Shown here: piece by piece, positions 7,564 to 16,731 of the stretch
Layout: the number at the start of each line of letters is the position of its first letter
Numbering within the stretch: position 1 is the first letter of the stretch
From: Pseudonocardia sp. EC080619-01
Lineage (GTDB): Bacteria > Actinomycetota > Actinomycetes > Mycobacteriales > Pseudonocardiaceae
Direction: 5' to 3'
Assembly: GCF_001420995.1 (NCBI RefSeq)
Contig: NZ_CP012186.1
Location: 93,378 to 157,377 of the forward strand
Length of the DNA: 64,000 bases
Program-made: the position numbers and the translations under genes
The notes under the pieces: model-generated
The model's database searches: none
The model's input: only the letters and a program-made list of their open reading frames with translations
Told to the model about the DNA's origin: nothing

Positions 7564-10386
7564 ATGCGGACGAAGCTCGCACTGCAGGTGGCTGGCGGAC
7601 CAGTAGACCCAGTATACGAGGACGACGGTGAGGCCACGACGCCGGCGTCCGACTATGCAGCCGGTGGCGAGCGTCCCCGCCACACGCCCGTCCGGACCCT
7701 GTCCGCCCTCGTGGTCGCGCTGGCCGCGGTGGCGTGCCTGGTGGAGTTCAGCGCGGCGTTCGCCGACGCCGGGACCGTCGTGGACCGGTGGTTCTGGTTC
7801 GTGGGCATCCCCACCGGACCGAGCGTCGTGGTCGGCCTCGCACTGGCCCTGCTGGCCGCGGCCCTGCGCGCCGGCAAACGGGCGGCGTGGCTGGCCCTGG
7901 TCTCGTTCCTCGCCCTCGCCGCGGCCGGGGAGCTGGTCCTGGTCCTCGCCGGGGAGGCCGAGCCGGTCGAGCTGATCGTCCCGGCCGCGTGGGCGGCCGT
8001 CCTCGTGGCGCGACGGGGCGAGTTCGCCGCGCACGTCGCCCCCGGGGCGCACCGTCGGGCGGCCGCCGTCCTGACCTCGGGCCTCGGCGGGGCGGTCGGG
8101 CTGGGCTGGCTGGTGGCCCCGTCGGTCGTAGGGGCTCCCACGGCCGCCGGGCCCCGCCTGGTGTGGGTGCTCGACCGGTTGACCGGGGGCACCTTCGAGC
8201 TGGTCGCGGGCAGCCCGGCCGGTGGCTGGCTGACCCCCGCGTTGGACGTCGTCGGCGGTATGGTGCTAGTGGGTGCGCTCGCGGTCTTCCTGCGCGACGT
8301 TCGGGCGCACGGCACCGCGACGGCGGACGACGAGCTGCGGGTGCGTGCGCTCGTCGCTGCCCATGGCGGGCCGGACTCGCTGGCCTGGTTCGCCACCCGG
8401 CGGGACAAGCGCGTGGTGTTCGCGCCGGGCGGGCGCGCGGCCGTCGCGTACCGGGTCGTCGCGGGCGCGTCGGTCGCGGCGGGCGACCCGGTAGGTCCGG
8501 TCGACGACTGGCCCGCGGCGGTGTCCGCCTGGCTGGCCGAGGCCCACCGGTTCGGGTGGCAGCCGGTCGTCCTCGGCGCGGGCGAGCGGGGCGCCGCGGT
8601 GTACGGCCGGCACGGTCTGCGGGTGCGCCGGATCGGTGACGAGGCCGTCGTGGACCTCGCCCAGCTGGTCCGCTCCGGCGGCCGCGAGGGCCGGGTCCGG
8701 CGCGCGGTCCGGCGGCTGGACGGGGAAGGCTTCCGGGTGACGGTCCGGCGGGTCCGCGACGTGCCCGCGGCCGACCTCGACGCGATCGACCGTCGCGCCG
8801 AGCGGTGGCGCGATAGCGCGATCGAACGCGGCTTCTCGATGGCCTCGGGACGGGTGGCCGACCCGTCGGATCTCGACGTCCTGCTGGTCGAGGCGTTCGG
8901 TCCGGACGACGTCGCCTGCGGGCTGCTGACTTTCGTGCCGTGGGGCTCCGACGGGCTCTCGCTCGACGTCATGCGCCGGGGGTCGCACGCCCCGGCAGGG
9001 CTGACCGAGTTCATGATCGGCAGGCTGGCCGCGGTCGCCCCCGCGTTGGGTGTGCGCCGGGCGTCACTGAACTTCGTCGTGTTCCGGGAGACGCTCGAGT
9101 CCGGCGCGCGGCTGGGTGCCGGACCGGGCCAGCGGGCCCGGCGCACGGTGCTGCGCGGCGTGTCGTCGTTCGTACAGATCGAGTCGCTGCACCGCTTCAG
9201 CCGCACCTTCGAGCCTGATTGGGTTCCGCGTCTGCTTTGCTGGTCCGGCGGTATCGTCCGGGCCGTGGTCGCCGCCGGTGTCGCGGAGGGCTTCCTGCGC
9301 CCGAGCGGCGTCGGCAGGCGTGCCGCCGCCCGCCCGCGCGACGACCGGTTCCGCGCCCGGGTGGACGGCATCGGAGCACCGGGTAACGCCGCCGGGCGGT
9401 CCGCGGAGCGCGCCCGCTCCCTCGCCCTGACCCCCCTGGCCCGGCCGGCCCGACCGGTCGACGACGTCGCCGCACTGCAGCGCCGCCACGCCGGGCTGGA
9501 CCGCGACGTGCGGACTGGCGAGCCGGCGACCGTCGTGGGCCGGGTCCGCGCGCAGCGGACGTTCGGCGCACTCGCCTTCGCCACCCTGCGCTCCGGCCCC
9601 GCCCGGATCCAGGTGATAGTCGAGGCCGCCACCGTCGGCCCCGAGGCGCTCGCCCGGTGGAAGGACGGCGTCGAGCCAGACGACCTGGTGCTGGTCAGTG
9701 GTGAGGTCGTCACCTCGCGGTCCGGGGAGCTGTCGGTGTTGCTCGGCGACTGGCAGGTGCTGGCCGCACCGGCCCGGCCGGTTCAGGCCGATCCGCTCGC
9801 CGACGCGGCGGAGGGTGCGCTGCTCACCGCCGGGTTCTCCGAGGTCGCCGTGCCCCCGACCCACCCGGCCCTCCCGGGTGCCCTGGGTCCGGGATTCGAC
9901 GGCGCCCCGGAACGGGTCTACCACCTGGAGCGATCCGCGTCGGGCCCGGTCCTGCATCTGCGCGTGGCTCCGGCGGACGCGACCACGGCCCGCGGGATCC
10001 TCGACACAGTCCTCGCGGACCTGCCGGCGGACCCCGTGCCGGGGCGGACCGCGGTGGTCGAGGACGGGCTGCCGGTGACGGCCGTGCCGCTCGCCCGGCC
10101 ACGCGCGCGGTCCACCGGGTCGGCCGACGCCTGGCGGATCGTCGTCGAGGGTCGTGACGTGGCGGAGGGCGCCTCCGGGCGCACTGACGCCGGGTTCGTG
10201 GACCGGGTCCTGGGCCCGGGCCCAGTGAGCGCCGCGTTCGAACGGGGGGTACTCCCGTTCGCGACGTTGCGCGCCGACCTGGCCGCGCTCGCCGGGACCA
10301 CCCCGGCCGCGCCGCAGGACGAGCGGACCGTCGCCGACCGCGACACCCGACGGGAACGTTCGGTGATCGTCGACCCGATGCTCTAA
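7564..10386 (+). CDS. LysX-like lysyl-phosphatidylglycerol synthase with a reduced lysyl-tRNA synthetase end
   Basis: A 940-residue protein. Residues about 40-250 contain roughly six membrane segments. Residues about 255-560 are the MprF-type lysyl-transferase domain (DUF2156), with the family block WRDSAIERGFSMASGR and RRASLNFVVFRETLE. Residues about 635-740 look like the OB-fold anticodon domain of LysRS (ATVVGRVRAQRTFGALAFATLR). In mycobacterial LysX (about 1170 residues) a full class II LysRS core follows. Here only some 200 residues remain and I see no class II motif 2 or 3. The predicted role is adding lysine from Lys-tRNA to phosphatidylglycerol in the membrane, lowering surface charge, probably relying on the housekeeping LysRS. 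The ATG at 7564 follows GAGGGCGGG. Confidence 0.75.
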   Translation: MRTKLALQVAGGPVDPVYEDDGEATTPASDYAAGGERPRHTPVRTLSALVVALAAVACLVEFSAAFADAGTVVDRWFWFVGIPTGPSVVVGLALALLAAALRAGKRAAWLALVSFLALAAAGELVLVLAGEAEPVELIVPAAWAAVLVARRGEFAAHVAPGAHRRAAAVLTSGLGGAVGLGWLVAPSVVGAPTAAGPRLVWVLDRLTGGTFELVAGSPAGGWLTPALDVVGGMVLVGALAVFLRDVRAHGTATADDELRVRALVAAHGGPDSLAWFATRRDKRVVFAPGGRAAVAYRVVAGASVAAGDPVGPVDDWPAAVSAWLAEAHRFGWQPVVLGAGERGAAVYGRHGLRVRRIGDEAVVDLAQLVRSGGREGRVRRAVRRLDGEGFRVTVRRVRDVPAADLDAIDRRAERWRDSAIERGFSMASGRVADPSDLDVLLVEAFGPDDVACGLLTFVPWGSDGLSLDVMRRGSHAPAGLTEFMIGRLAAVAPALGVRRASLNFVVFRETLESGARLGAGPGQRARRTVLRGVSSFVQIESLHRFSRTFEPDWVPRLLCWSGGIVRAVVAAGVAEGFLRPSGVGRRAAARPRDDRFRARVDGIGAPGNAAGRSAERARSLALTPLARPARPVDDVAALQRRHAGLDRDVRTGEPATVVGRVRAQRTFGALAFATLRSGPARIQVIVEAATVGPEALARWKDGVEPDDLVLVSGEVVTSRSGELSVLLGDWQVLAAPARPVQADPLADAAEGALLTAGFSEVAVPPTHPALPGALGPGFDGAPERVYHLERSASGPVLHLRVAPADATTARGILDTVLADLPADPVPGRTAVVEDGLPVTAVPLARPRARSTGSADAWRIVVEGRDVAEGASGRTDAGFVDRVLGPGPVSAAFERGVLPFATLRADLAALAGTTPAAPQDERTVADRDTRRERSVIVDPML

Positions 10387-10491
10387 CCGCTGCCGGTGGG
10401 CTCGCTGCTCGACTTCCCGCTCGTCGACGGCGGTCTGCCGCTGGCGATCTCGGTCGCCGGCCCGCCCTCCGCCGCGGTGTTCCTCGGGTGA
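10387..10491 (+). other. in-frame open extension after the LysX-like stop
   Basis: Directly after the TAA at 10384-10386 the same frame stays open for 34 codons (PLPVGSLLDFPLVDGGLPLA and onward) and ends in TGA at 10489-10491. Codon use is like the gene. This may be the original C-terminus cut off by a nonsense mutation, or the remnant of another gene. I do not recognise the peptide. Confidence 0.3.
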
Positions 10492-10602
10492 CCGCGCGAC
10501 CGACGGCCTGGTCCCGGTCGGTCTGGAGACGTTCGATGTCGCGGCGTGCTGCGGCGGTCTCGGCTCGTGCGGTGTCACGTGTTTGACGCACCATGGTCGT
10601 CG

Positions 10603-10848
10603 CTACGTGGGCTGCGGTTCCCCGAGGTCGTGGAGGGGTTCCCTATGCCGCGTCTCGGGTGAGGGCGCGGCGTTCTCGTAGTTGATTGGTGAGAGCCCAC
10701 CCGCGGCGCTGTGTCGTCGCCGGTGGTTGTAGAAGCCGTAGCACCAGTCGATGACCACAGCCCGCGCCCTGCTGGTGGTGTCGAAGTCGTTGCGCGAGAG
10801 CACTTCCCACTCCAGGCTGGAGAAGAACGCCTCCGCCGCGGCGTTGAT
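10603..10848 (-). pseudogene. IS3 orfB, 3' part
   Basis: NAAAEAFFSSLEWEVLSRND and GFYNHRRRHSAAGGLSPINY are the hallmark C-terminal end of an IS3-group transposase, including the final catalytic Glu region. It is separated from its 5' half at 11604 by the IS110 remnant. The frame ends at 10603, near the element border. Confidence 0.85.
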
Positions 10849-10861
10849 GCTCCTATAGTTG

Positions 10862-11371
10862 TCAAGCGACGAGAGACAATTGTTTCGTCTCTTTGTGGGG
10901 TGCCACGAGGGTCCGGTATATCTCTCGGACGAGGTGGCGCTTGAGACAGCGCAGGATCTCCTTCGTCGTCCGGCCTTCGCGGGTGCGGCGCTCGACGTAG
11001 GCGATCGTGGGCTCGTGGAAGCGCATGCGGACGACGAGGATCCGGTGCAGGGCGGCGTTGGCCTGGCGCCGCACGCTGCGGTCACCCCGGTTGACCTCGA
11101 TGACCTGGTGGCCCGTTCGGCGCAGGAACGAGGCGAGCCCGGCGCCGTAGGAGCCGGTGCCCTCGATGCCGAACACCACCGGCACGTCGTCCTTGTCGCC
11201 GGCGAGCCCGTGGGCCCAGTCGCGTAACTCGGTGTAGCCCCCGCGGTTGACGGTGATCGTGGTCGAGCCCAGCAGGGCCCCGAGCTGGTCGAGGGCGACG
11301 GCGACGTGGAGGTGTTTGTGAGTGTCGACGCCGACGACGATGCGCGGGCGGGTGTCGTGCGGGATCCTCAT
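10862..11371 (-). pseudogene. IS110-family transposase with an internal deletion
   Basis: The N-terminal RuvC-like DEDD half is visible (IVVGVDTHKHLHVAVALD with first Asp; VFGIEGTGSYGAGLASFL). It continues to VIEVNRGDRSVRR and then jumps to the extreme C-terminus (QANAALHRILVVRMRFHEP, EILRCLKRHLVREIYRTL). The middle of the protein, including the catalytic Ser region, is absent, yet the frame is kept. It is inactive, and is the second in-frame internally deleted transposase in this region. Confidence 0.85.
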
Positions 11372-11603
11372 CGGTGACTGCGTGTCCTCTTCCCGGGGGC
11401 GTGGTCGACAGCGCGCCGGGCGGGCGGGACAGGACTGTGATGGGACCTGCTGAGATCAGGCTCCTATGAGGTCACTGCCCGCTCGGTGCGCCACCAGTGG
11501 CGGTGTCGCCCAGTCGGCCGACAGATCAACGCCAGGGCACCGAGAGGGCCAGTCGTAAGCACGGATCAGACCGACCAGGCGACGAACACCAGTCTCACAG
11601 TCG

Positions 11604-12286
11604 TAGCTGTCCCCTGTGGATCCGGTTGAGGGTGCGACCCCGGCGTCGACCAGGCGTTGGGTGAACCGCAGCGCCGTGTACTGGGCTCCCTTGTCGCTGT
11701 GGAAGATCAACTGCCCGGGTCGTAGGTCCCGTGAGCGCAGGGCGTGGTTGAGCGCGGTGAGCACCAGCGCGGTGGTGGCTCGCGGGTCGGTGGCCCAGCC
11801 CACGACCCGGTTGGAGAAGGCATCCCGCACGCTGGCCAGCCACAGCACTCCCTCACCGGTGACGATCCGGGTCAGATCGGCGACCCAGACGCGGTTCGGC
11901 GCGGTCGCGGTGAAGTCGCGTTCGAGCAGGTCCGGCGCCGGGCGATGTGACGGGTTCTGGCGGGTGGAGCCGTGTCTCCAGCCGCGGCGCAGGTGCGCGC
12001 CCTGCAGCCCGTGGGTGCGCATGATCCGCTCGACCCGCTTGCGGCCCACGTGCACGCCCTGGCGGCGTAGCTCCAGCCACACCCGCGGGGAGCCGTAGGT
12101 GGTGGCGAACTCGTTGACCGAGCGGATCTTCACGATCTGCTCGAGCAGCACGGCGTCGTCGAGCTCACGCTGCGGCGGGGCGGCGCGGCGGGCGCGCCAG
12201 TCGTAGTAGGTCGAGACCGGCACGCCGAGGACCCGCAGTACGAGACCGGCGGGGAAGTCATGGGCGTCGACGAAGCTCATGACCAC
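11604..12286 (-). pseudogene. IS3 orfB, 5' part
   Basis: An rve-type integrase core with the first two catalytic blocks (NRVWVADLTRIVTGEGVLWL; LIFHSDKGAQYTALRFTQRL), ending after PSTGSTGDSYD at about 11604. Beyond that the frame reads unrelated sequence to 11456. The complement is the piece at 10603-10848. It overlaps orfA by 10 bases, the usual arrangement for programmed -1 frameshifting. Confidence 0.87.
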
Positions 12287-12588
12287 CTCCGGGTCAGGCC
12301 GATCTCGCTGGCGAAATAGGCGCTCGCCGCGCGCAGGACCTCGTTGACCCGCCGCAGCTCGGCGTTCTCGCGCGCGAGCCGGCGGTTCTCACCGACCATG
12401 TCGGTGCTCGGCCGGTCGTCACGTTCGCCGTCGTCGGCCTCGGCCTGCCGCACCCAGTTGCACAGGGCCTCGTGATGCACCCCGAGCTGCTCGGCGAGCC
12501 CACGGAACGTCGGGCGAGGGTCGGACTCCCGATACAGCCGAACCGCGCGTTCCCGCAGCTCATCGGGGTACTTCTTCGGTGCAGCCAC
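12277..12588 (-). CDS. IS3 orfA, helix-turn-helix subunit
   Basis: A 103-residue protein beginning MAAPKKYPDELRERAVRLYR, with a helix-turn-helix (FRGLAEQLGVHHEALCNWVR) and a leucine-zipper-like end (ENRRLARENAELRRVNEVLR). It binds the IS ends and fuses to orfB by frameshifting in intact elements. Its partner orfB is split, so the element cannot move by itself. Confidence 0.9.
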   Translation of the reverse strand: MAAPKKYPDELRERAVRLYRESDPRPTFRGLAEQLGVHHEALCNWVRQAEADDGERDDRPSTDMVGENRRLARENAELRRVNEVLRAASAYFASEIGLTRRWS

Positions 12589-12707
12589 CAGTGCCTTCCT
12601 TCCTGGCCCTCAAGATCGAACCAGTCTTCAGACACTCCGCCAAAGCGGGGGAACCTCAGTTGAGAATCCCGGCCCATCCTCGATCGTTACGCCAAGCAGG
12701 CAGGTGG

Positions 12708-14151
12708 CTAGTACTCCAGCCGTAAGTCGTGATCTTGCGGCGTGGCGGTCCCAGACGTGGGACGGCCACCGCGTGATCCTCGTCCGTTGTGTCGACATCT
12801 GAAGATCAAGCGGTGGCCGTGAGCCACAGGGTAGAGCCCGACTGGTGGTCTGCGGAGGCCGACCGGCTCCTCGATCGGGTCGCGGGGCGGTTTCCTCGGG
12901 TAGAGACCCGCCGCCGGGCCCGCGGGTTCTTGTTCGGGCTGCTCGCGGAGCTGCCGCGCAAGAACTGCTGGAGCATCGCCGAACACGCCGGCGACACCGA
13001 TCCACACGGCATGCAGTACTTCCTGGGCCGAGCGAAGTGGGACACCGACGGCGTCCGCGATGACCTGCGCGACTACGTCACCGGACGGCTCGCCGACACC
13101 GACGCGGTGCTGGTGGTCGACGAGACCGGCGACCTGAAGAAGGGCAAAGCCACGGTCGGGGTCCAGCGCCAGTACACCGGCACGGCCGGACGGATCGAGA
13201 ACGCCCAGGTCGCGGTCTACCTCGTCTACGCCGCCACCCGTGGCCACGCCATGATCGACCGCGAACTCTACCTGCCACGCTGCTGGACCGAGGATCCCGA
13301 GCGGCTCGAGCAGGCCGGGGTGCCGGACGAGATCGAGTTCGCGACCAAGCCCGCACTCGCGGCCGGGATGCTGACCCGGGCTCTGCGCGCCGGTGTCGCG
13401 GCCCGCTGGGTCGCCGGGGACGAGGTCTACGGCGCTGACCCCGACCTACGCGCCGAGTGCGAACTCGCTGGGATCGGCTACGTGCTGGCCATCGGTTGTG
13501 ACCGCCGGATCCCGACCGCGGCCGGCCCGATCCGCGCCGACCGGTTGGCCGCCGAGCAGCCCCGGCAAGCCTGGCAACGTCTCTCCGCCGGCGCGGGGGC
13601 CAAGGGTGAGCGCCACTACGAGTGGGCATGGATCGACCACACCGACCCCGCACTGCGCGACGACCCCCTCGACTCTCGGCGTTGGTCGCTGCTGATCCGC
13701 CGCCACCGGCGCACCGGGGAGCTGGCGTTCTACCGCTGCTACAGCCCGGAGATGGTGCCGCTGCGCGAACTGGTCCGCGTCGCCGGACGCCGCTGGGTCA
13801 TCGAGGAAGCCTTCCAGACCGGCAAGGGACTTACCGGCCTCGACGAGCACCAGGTGCGCCGCTGGACCTCCTGGCAGCGCTGGACGCTGCTGGTCATGCT
13901 CGCTCATGCCCTGCTCGCCGTCATCGCCGCTGACACCGGCTACAACCCACGTCCTCCAGGTCTGATCACGTTGACCTGCAACGAGATCCGGCACCTGCTC
14001 GTCCGGCTCGTCATCGAACCAGCCCGCCAGCTGACCTGCCCGTGGGCCTGGTCGCGATGGCGGCGACGACACCAACAGCACTCCCGATCCAGCCACTACC
14101 AGCGTCAGAACGACTCCGAACATCCACAACGATCTACGGCTGGAGTACTAG
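12708..14151 (+). mobile_element. IS701-family element copy 2, full length
   Basis: The body runs from 12712 to 14147 (1436 bp), with ends TACTCCAGCCGTA / TACGGCTGGAGTA and CTAG at both sides (12708-12711, 14148-14151). Orientation is opposite to copy 1. The two inverted copies bracket about 10 kb and could mediate inversion. Confidence 0.92.
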
Positions 14152-14402
14152 CCGGTCGGCCGGAACCCGTCGCGCGGGACCGCCCGGGTGTGACTGCGGT
14201 TACGGCGACCCTCGCAGCGGTCCGCTTACGGCTCCGGCCGGAATCCAGCGCCTCGCATGGGCCAGACGCGGGCGAACTCGAGCGCCGCCGCAGCCACAGC
14301 CGCATGAACACGCTGGAGGCTTCGGTCACCACGGAGCGCTTACTCGACTCTGACTTGCTACGTTTTACCGCGAAGGCTGGAGAAGTCTTGCGGACGAGGT
14401 GA
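12789..14402 (+). CDS. IS701-family transposase, likely active
   Basis: The element part of this frame (to about 14150) is a full DDE transposase. Visible are AVLVVDETGDLKKG with the first Asp, ARWVAGDEVYGADPDLRAEC with the second and RRWVIEEAFQTGKGLTGLDE with the catalytic Glu. There is no stop inside the element, so translation runs through the right CTAG into about 84 codons of flanking DNA and ends at 14402, overlapping the start of the guanidine-III riboswitch. The C-terminal tail therefore depends on the insertion site. Confidence 0.85.
   Translation: MSTSEDQAVAVSHRVEPDWWSAEADRLLDRVAGRFPRVETRRRARGFLFGLLAELPRKNCWSIAEHAGDTDPHGMQYFLGRAKWDTDGVRDDLRDYVTGRLADTDAVLVVDETGDLKKGKATVGVQRQYTGTAGRIENAQVAVYLVYAATRGHAMIDRELYLPRCWTEDPERLEQAGVPDEIEFATKPALAAGMLTRALRAGVAARWVAGDEVYGADPDLRAECELAGIGYVLAIGCDRRIPTAAGPIRADRLAAEQPRQAWQRLSAGAGAKGERHYEWAWIDHTDPALRDDPLDSRRWSLLIRRHRRTGELAFYRCYSPEMVPLRELVRVAGRRWVIEEAFQTGKGLTGLDEHQVRRWTSWQRWTLLVMLAHALLAVIAADTGYNPRPPGLITLTCNEIRHLLVRLVIEPARQLTCPWAWSRWRRRHQQHSRSSHYQRQNDSEHPQRSTAGVLAGRPEPVARDRPGVTAVTATLAAVRLRLRPESSASHGPDAGELERRRSHSRMNTLEASVTTERLLDSDLLRFTAKAGEVLRTR
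14152..14387. other. gap between IS701 and the riboswitch
   Basis: No independent gene is seen. The transposase frame overruns part of it. The promoter for the riboswitch-exporter operon should lie here, but I cannot point to convincing -35 and -10 boxes. Confidence 0.3.
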
Positions 14403-14434
14403 ACCAGTACCCGCGCAGCGACAAGACTGGTTCA
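14388..14434 (+). promoter_or_regulatory. guanidine-III (ykkC-III) riboswitch
   Basis: The conserved blocks GGACGAGG, TACCC and GACAAGAC occur in the published order for the guanidine-III class. TGAACCAG (14399-14406) pairs perfectly with CTGGTTCA (14427-14434), and GCGG (14390-14393) can pair with CCGC (14411-14414), giving the expected pseudoknot. The element ends where the GGGAG ribosome binding site starts (14435-14439), so ligand binding would control access to that site. It precedes two SMR genes, the known targets of this class. The assignment rests on consensus and pairing read by eye. Confidence 0.88.
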
Positions 14435-14445
14435 GGGAGTTCATG

Positions 14446-14760
14446 ATGGCTTGGGGCATCTTAATCGCGTCCGGCGTCCTCGAGGCGGTATGGGCGACAG
14501 CACTGTCGGCCTCGGACGGATTCAAGCGTCGCAAACCGACGATCGTCTTCGCTGTCGCGCTCGTGTTCAGCATGATCGGTCTTGCCGTGGCAATGCAGAG
14601 CCTGCCCACCGGTACGTCGTACGCGGTCTGGGTCGGCGTCGGCGCCGTGTTGACCGCCGGATGGGCGATCTTCCGCGGCAAGGAGACGGCCACACCAATG
14701 AAGGCGATCCTGCTCGCCGGGCTGGTCGGCAGCGTCGTCGCGCTCAAGGTCGTGTCGTGA
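14446..14760 (+). CDS. SMR-family guanidinium exporter subunit 1
   Basis: A protein of about 104 residues with four membrane segments, starting MAWGILIASGVLEAVWATAL. The membrane-embedded Glu of the first helix (in LEAVWA) is the proton and substrate site of SMR transporters. ATG 14446 is 6 bases from GGGAG; an ATG 3 bases upstream is too close. The guanidine-III riboswitch in its leader points to export of guanidinium rather than general drugs. It overlaps the next SMR gene by one base, so the two probably form a heterodimer. Confidence 0.87.
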   Translation: MAWGILIASGVLEAVWATALSASDGFKRRKPTIVFAVALVFSMIGLAVAMQSLPTGTSYAVWVGVGAVLTAGWAIFRGKETATPMKAILLAGLVGSVVALKVVS

Positions 14761-15137
14761 TGAGCTGGATCATCCTGGTCGTCAGCGCAGTGTTCGAGGC
14801 AGTCTGGGCGACCGCACTCGGACAGTCCGATGGGTTCAGCAGGCCGGCCCCGACGGTGGTCTTCGTGGTCTTCCTGGCCCTGAGCATGATCGGATTGGCG
14901 CTTGCGATGAGTCGTATCCCGGTCAGCGTCGCGTACTCGGTCTGGATCGGGATCGGCGCCGTGCTCACCGTCGCCTACGCCATGGTGACTGGCGGCGAGC
15001 AGTTCACCGCGGCCAAGGCCGTCGTGCTGACCATCCTGATCAGCTGCATCGTCGGTCTGAAATTCACCAAGGCCCCCACTCCGACCACTGAAGCGACGGC
15101 TGAGGCGTCGTCTGTAGACGCCGAGCAGCCGAAGTAG
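14760..15137 (+). CDS. SMR-family guanidinium exporter subunit 2
   Basis: The start overlaps the previous stop (TGATG). The 125-residue protein has four membrane helices and the same key Glu in VFEAVWATALGQS. The last 20 residues are a hydrophilic Thr/Glu/Ala-rich tail. Paired SMR genes often encode antiparallel heterodimers; coexpression behind a guanidine riboswitch supports guanidinium/proton antiport. An IS256 element begins about 170 bases downstream, with nothing recognisable between. Confidence 0.87.
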   Translation: MSWIILVVSAVFEAVWATALGQSDGFSRPAPTVVFVVFLALSMIGLALAMSRIPVSVAYSVWIGIGAVLTVAYAMVTGGEQFTAAKAVVLTILISCIVGLKFTKAPTPTTEATAEASSVDAEQPK

Positions 15138-15304
15138 GATGCACTGGACCAGAGCTGCTGTCGCGTAGCGGCGGCAGCGGCCCGAGTCGCCCCACCCGTC
15201 AAGCCAGCGCACCATCGCGGACGAAGACGACGCTGGTCAACTCGACGGACCGACGGCGCCGCCAGAACAACGACTCGGCGACTTCGTATCGCGGTTCACC
15301 GGCG

Positions 15305-16728
15305 AGCAATGCTTGAGACCTGTGGATGGCCGGGGAGGGGTCGTACCCTCCCGGTGATCTTGACGGTCCTTAAGCAAGGCCGGCGCGCAAACGCCGGCCG
15401 GAAGGGTACGACCCGTGCTCACAGTAGTTCCCGAACCCGATGGCGGCGACGAGTCCCGCCGTGAGCACCGCCCGGCCGTGATCGACGAACTGGTCCGCGA
15501 GGGCGCCCGCCGGATGTTGGCCGAGGCGTTGCAGGCTGAGGTCGACGGCTACATCGCCCGCCACGCCGGGGAGCGCGACGAGCACGGTCGCCGGCTGGTG
15601 GTACGCAACGGTTCCCACCAGCCCCGCGACGTGCTCACCTCGGCCGGAGCGGTCGAGGTGAGCGCACCCCGGGTGAACGATCGGCGCATCGATCCCGACA
15701 CCGGGCAGCGACGCCGGTTCTCCTCGGCGATCCTGCCGCCGTGGTGCCGGCGCACCCCGAAGATCACCGAGGTGCTTCCGCTGCTCTACCTGCACGGCCT
15801 GTCTTCGGGGGACGTCGTACCCGCGCTGGGGCAGTTCCTCGGCTCCACGGCCGGGCTCTCCGCGGCCACAGTCACCAAGCTGACCGAGACCTGGAAGGCC
15901 GAGCAACGCGCTTTCGCCGCCCGCGACCTGTCCGGAGTGGACTACGTCTACCAGTGGGCCGACGGGATCCACGTCAACATCCGCCTCGAAGAACACAAAC
16001 TGTGTCTGCTCGTGCTGATCGGGGTCCGCGCCGACGGTCGCAAGGAACTCGTCGCTCTCGCTGACGGCTACCGCGAGTCGACCGAGTCGTGGGCAGACCT
16101 GCTGCGCGACTGCGCACGGCGCGGCATGCGGGCCCCGGTACTCGCGATCGGCGACGGGGCGCTCGGGTTCTGGGGCGCGCTGCGCGAGGTCTTCCCGGCC
16201 ACGCGGGAGCAGAGGTGTTGGTTTCACAAGATCGCCAACGTGCTCGGCGCCATGCCGCGCTCCGCCCACCCTGGGGCGAAGAAGGCGCTGGCCGAGATCT
16301 GGAACGCCGAGGACCGCCGTTACGCCCTCGACGCCGTGAAGTCCTTCGAGGCCGCCTACGGGGCGAAGTTCGCCAAGGCGGTCTCCAAGATCACCGATGA
16401 CCTCGACCAGCTGCTGGAATTCTACGACTACCCGGCCGAGCACTAGCAGCACCTACGCACCACCAACCCGATCGAGTCCACCTTCGCCACCGTCCGGCAC
16501 CGCACGAAGATCCCGAAGGGGCCGGGATCCCGGGCGGCCAGGCTGGCGATGGCGTTCAAGCTGATCGAGGCCGCCCAGGACCGCTGGCGCGCGGTGAACG
16601 GCCCGTACCTGGTGGCACTCGTCCGCGCCGGCGCCACGTTCACCGGCGGCCAGCTCGTCGAACGACCCGACGACCACCACCAACCGGAAGCCGCCTAAAG
16701 ATCTTCACCCACAGATCTTGACGATTGC
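15305..16728 (+). mobile_element. IS256-family element
   Basis: Approximate ends: TTGAGACCTGTGGATGG near 15310 and, read inward from 16725, TCAAGATCTGTGGGTGA. These are imperfect inverted repeats. Between them is one transposase of about 427 codons interrupted by one nonsense codon. Exact ends and target duplication could not be fixed by eye. Confidence 0.75.
15415..16698 (+). pseudogene. IS256-family transposase with an amber in place of Trp (codon 344)
   Basis: The GTG-started frame shows the N-terminal region and the DDE core (VYQWADGIHVNIRLEEHKLC with the first Asp; LAIGDGALGFWGAL with the second; the family block REQRCWFHKIANVLGAMP). At 16444-16446 TAG interrupts FYDYPAEH-QHLRTTNPIESTF, where the family normally has Trp (TGG). 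The same frame continues to a normal end at 16698 (QLVERPDDHHQPEAA). One base change separates this from an intact gene. The final catalytic Glu (NPIEST) lies after the stop. Confidence 0.9.
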
Positions 16729-16731
16729 TCG

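Larger units (their letters stand above)
10613..12658 (-). mobile_element. IS3-family element split by an IS110 remnant
   Basis: Ends of related sequence (TGCGGTTCCCC at 10613; TGAGGTTCCCCC read from 12658) enclose an IS3 element. Its orfB is cut between GDSYD (about 11604) and NAAAEAFFSSLEW (about 10848), exactly where an IS3 transposase normally reads SYDNAAAEAFF. The roughly 750 bases between the halves carry an IS110-type remnant. So IS110 entered IS3 and was later shortened. Confidence 0.82.

Noticed and set aside
7653..9713. 686-codon minus-strand open frame opposite the LysX-like gene
   Set aside because: Ser/Thr/Arg/Pro-rich composition typical of antisense frames in high-GC genes, no motifs, and the plus strand has clear LysX domains.
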